From: Sorghum bicolor
Taxonomy: Eukaryota > Streptophyta > Magnoliopsida > Poales > Poaceae
Direction of reading: 5' to 3'
NCBI RefSeq assembly: GCF_000003195.3
Contig: NC_012878.2
Span: forward strand, 7,747,945-7,811,944
DNA length: 64,000 nucleotides
The position numbers and the translations under genes are program-made. How positions within the stretch are numbered: the stretch's first letter is position 1; each line of letters opens with the position of its first letter. Positions 62,110 to 64,000 of the stretch are shown piece after piece. Below the pieces are notes generated by a model. It saw nothing but the letters and a program-made list of their open reading frames with translations, was not told the origin of the DNA and searched no databases.

Positions 62110-62290
62110 TCCCAACAGGCTACACACTCCAGTGGTATAAACACAAATAACTAATTCAGATAGCAGCAAACAAACTAGTGAACTCAAATGTCACAAAAAG
62201 GTGCCAAAAGTTCTAGTTGTGGACACAATAGAGAGTATGCATGGCATAGGGACAAATGTCATAGAGAGAAAAGGAAAAACAAATTCTATA
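62110..62290. repeat. dispersed repeat R, copy 3
   Basis: It contains CTACACACTCCAGTGGTATA and GAGAGTATGCATGGCATAGG, matching 55,528-55,740 and 56,468-56,670. It lies directly before copy 2 of the unknown coding sequence, as in copy 1. Confidence 0.75.
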
Positions 62291-62329
62291 CCACACAAAG
62301 GTCCCTCATTTAGGTCAGGGAAGATACAT

Positions 62330-63060
62330 AAACTAGGTAATTAATGCAATAATCCATTTACACATTCTCTAGGATTTTGTAGATTTTTTATTTATTCATA
62401 CCTTAGCCGGATATCTCTGCATTCCATTTAAGGCAGATCACCCAACCTGAGCATGCTTCTCATTATAGTAATGTTCTTAGTGTTCTCGTCATGGGAAAAT
62501 GCAGGTGATAGTACCTTTCCCTTTAGCAAAATCATTGGATTTCCATTTGAGAACCTCTGTTTCAAGTTCCTTGATTCATTTTGGCACAGGTCATCCACAT
62601 TCTGCATATTTTGCTCTAGGTTGTTATTCTATGCATTTTCATTCCCATGATAAGCATTTGTAGTAGATATGGCCCAGATCCTCAACACTAGAGGTAACAA
62701 TATCTGAATTAGAGTTTAAAACAATAGAAGAATCAAGATTCTTGTGTTCTCGACCCTTCTTCTTTGTTCTAACTTTTTTATGAATGTTTTTTCATCTAGT
62801 TCATTAGAGAAGAACCATTGTCAACAATGTCTACTCCTGTGTGATTCACATTGTTCTTGACAGCTCTTGATTGTGTTTCACCCACTTTCTGATTGCAAAT
62901 AGGAGTTCCATTATCATTTCCCAGCATAAGTGACATCTTGCTTTTATCACCCTCACAAGGATCAATGGAGTTTGCATGGTCAATTTCAACACCATCAGCT
63001 CTACCTAGTCAGTGTTAGTGGATTTGTTCCTTTCCTTCTTACCAACAGATCCAATATTTC
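62330..63060 (-). pseudogene. unknown coding sequence, copy 2 (partial)
   Basis: This matches 56,715-57,230 and 57,480-57,600 of copy 1 without the nested insertion, and stops short near 63,060. The blocks CQNESG, RFSNGKP and SHDENT are readable on the - strand among stops. Confidence 0.5.
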
Positions 63061-63067
63061 TTCTTAC

Positions 63068-64000
63068 ATGAAGTAGGTGCACGATCTATTTACAATTTTA
63101 TAGGATTTTGTAGAATTTTTTATTTATTCATACCTTAGCCAAACATCTCTGCTCAGTGCCTTTAGATTCCATTTGAGGCAAATCATCCAACACGAGCATA
63201 CTTCTCATCATGGTATTATTCTCAGTATTCTCATCACAAGAAATTACAGTTGATAGGACCTTTTCATTTATAAAAATCATTTGTTTTCCATTTGAGAACC
63301 TCTATTTCAAGTTCCCTGATTCATTTTGGCACAGGTCATCCACGTGCTGCATATTTTGCTCTAGGTTGTTAGTCTATGCATTTTCATTCCCATGATTGGC
63401 ATTCGTAGTAGATCTTGCCAAGATCTCCAACACATACTAGAAGCAATTGTATCTGAATTAGAGTCACCAGCACAAGAATCAAGATTCTTGTGGCCTGGGC
63501 CCTTTTTCTTTGTTCTAACTTGTTATGAATATTTATCATCCAGTTCGTTAGAGAAGATCCATCATCGACAATGTCTACTCCTGTGCGATTCACATTGTTC
63601 TTGACAACTCTTGATTGTGTTTCACCCACTTTCTCATTACTAATAGGAGAGTCGTTATCATTTCCCACCTCAAGTGATATTTTGCTTTTATCACCCTTAG
63701 AGAGGTCAACAGAGTTTCCATGGTCAACTTCAACAACATCTGCAGAACCCCATACCTTGACAGTTTTCATGAGTTCTAATCACCGCCTCATCTTTTTAGT
63801 CTTCTCTAACAACATTTGAGTTCTGAAATATCAACTATGTCAGTGGATTCGTTCCTTTCCTTTTTACCAACAGATCCAATATTTCTTAAATATTAGATGC
63901 TCGACGTGGAACCTAGTTGCCTACTTGGTTTCTTTTGTTTTGAGATATTTGTTCAGAGCCACTTTGACGAGATTAGGCTCATTGCGGTCATCATTAGAAC
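63068..64000 (-). pseudogene. unknown coding sequence, copy 3 (runs off the window)
   Basis: The longest open piece, 63,770-63,384 on the - strand, reads KTVKVWGSADVVEVDHGN and GNDNDSPISNEKVGETQSR without interruption. The blocks downstream (near 63,340-63,110) match copies 1 and 2. It lacks repeat R at its left side and continues past the window end. Confidence 0.55.

Overview
This window looks like repeat-dense intergenic DNA from a grass, probably a panicoid such as sorghum or a relative. That is inferred from the kinds of element present: long-LTR chromovirus, Athila-type and Tat-type Ty3/gypsy elements, a Ty1/copia element, Tourist- and Stowaway-type MITEs, and CACTA elements. It is not based on any search. 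Only one gene looks intact, a GC-rich intronless ORF at 48,813-50,420 encoding a domesticated PIF/Harbinger (HARBI1/ALP1-like) protein.

Bases 1-39,090 are a pile of nested LTR retrotransposons. From left to right: the 3' half of a chromodomain gypsy element on the + strand, with an unusually long 3' LTR (2,337-7,176); a decayed copia element on the + strand (7,177-18,725) whose gag is split by a complete non-autonomous LTR element, here called B (9,414-16,606, target duplication CCAGC); a full-length decayed Athila-type gypsy element on the - strand, called A (18,726-28,109); a Tat-type gypsy relic on the - strand (28,110-29,734 and 37,292-37,690) split by a second non-autonomous element, called C (29,735-37,291, target duplication GGCCA); and then older LTR fragments. 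B and C lack RT and integrase. They share with A the tRNA-Asp-like primer site, a U5 signature and a small repeated hairpin motif before the 3' LTR, so A-type elements are plausible helpers.

Bases 39,090-48,620 hold small DNA transposons: Stowaway and Tourist MITEs with their target duplications, a palindromic MITE duplicated exactly in tandem at a 200-bp period, a relic of a hAT transposase dimerisation domain, and a non-autonomous CACTA-like element lying directly upstream of the gene.

Bases 48,620-50,420 hold the gene, with a TATA box at 48,703. Two of the three expected catalytic acidic residues of the nuclease fold appear to be replaced.

Bases 50,420-64,000 are AT-rich and gene-poor: a degenerate minisatellite, a 172-bp tandem duplication beside a tRNA-like sequence, a long TA microsatellite, another CACTA-like element, GC-rich minisatellites, and a decayed multi-exon coding sequence of unknown function present in three partial - strand copies (57-58.5, 62.3-63.0 and 63.1-64.0 kb).
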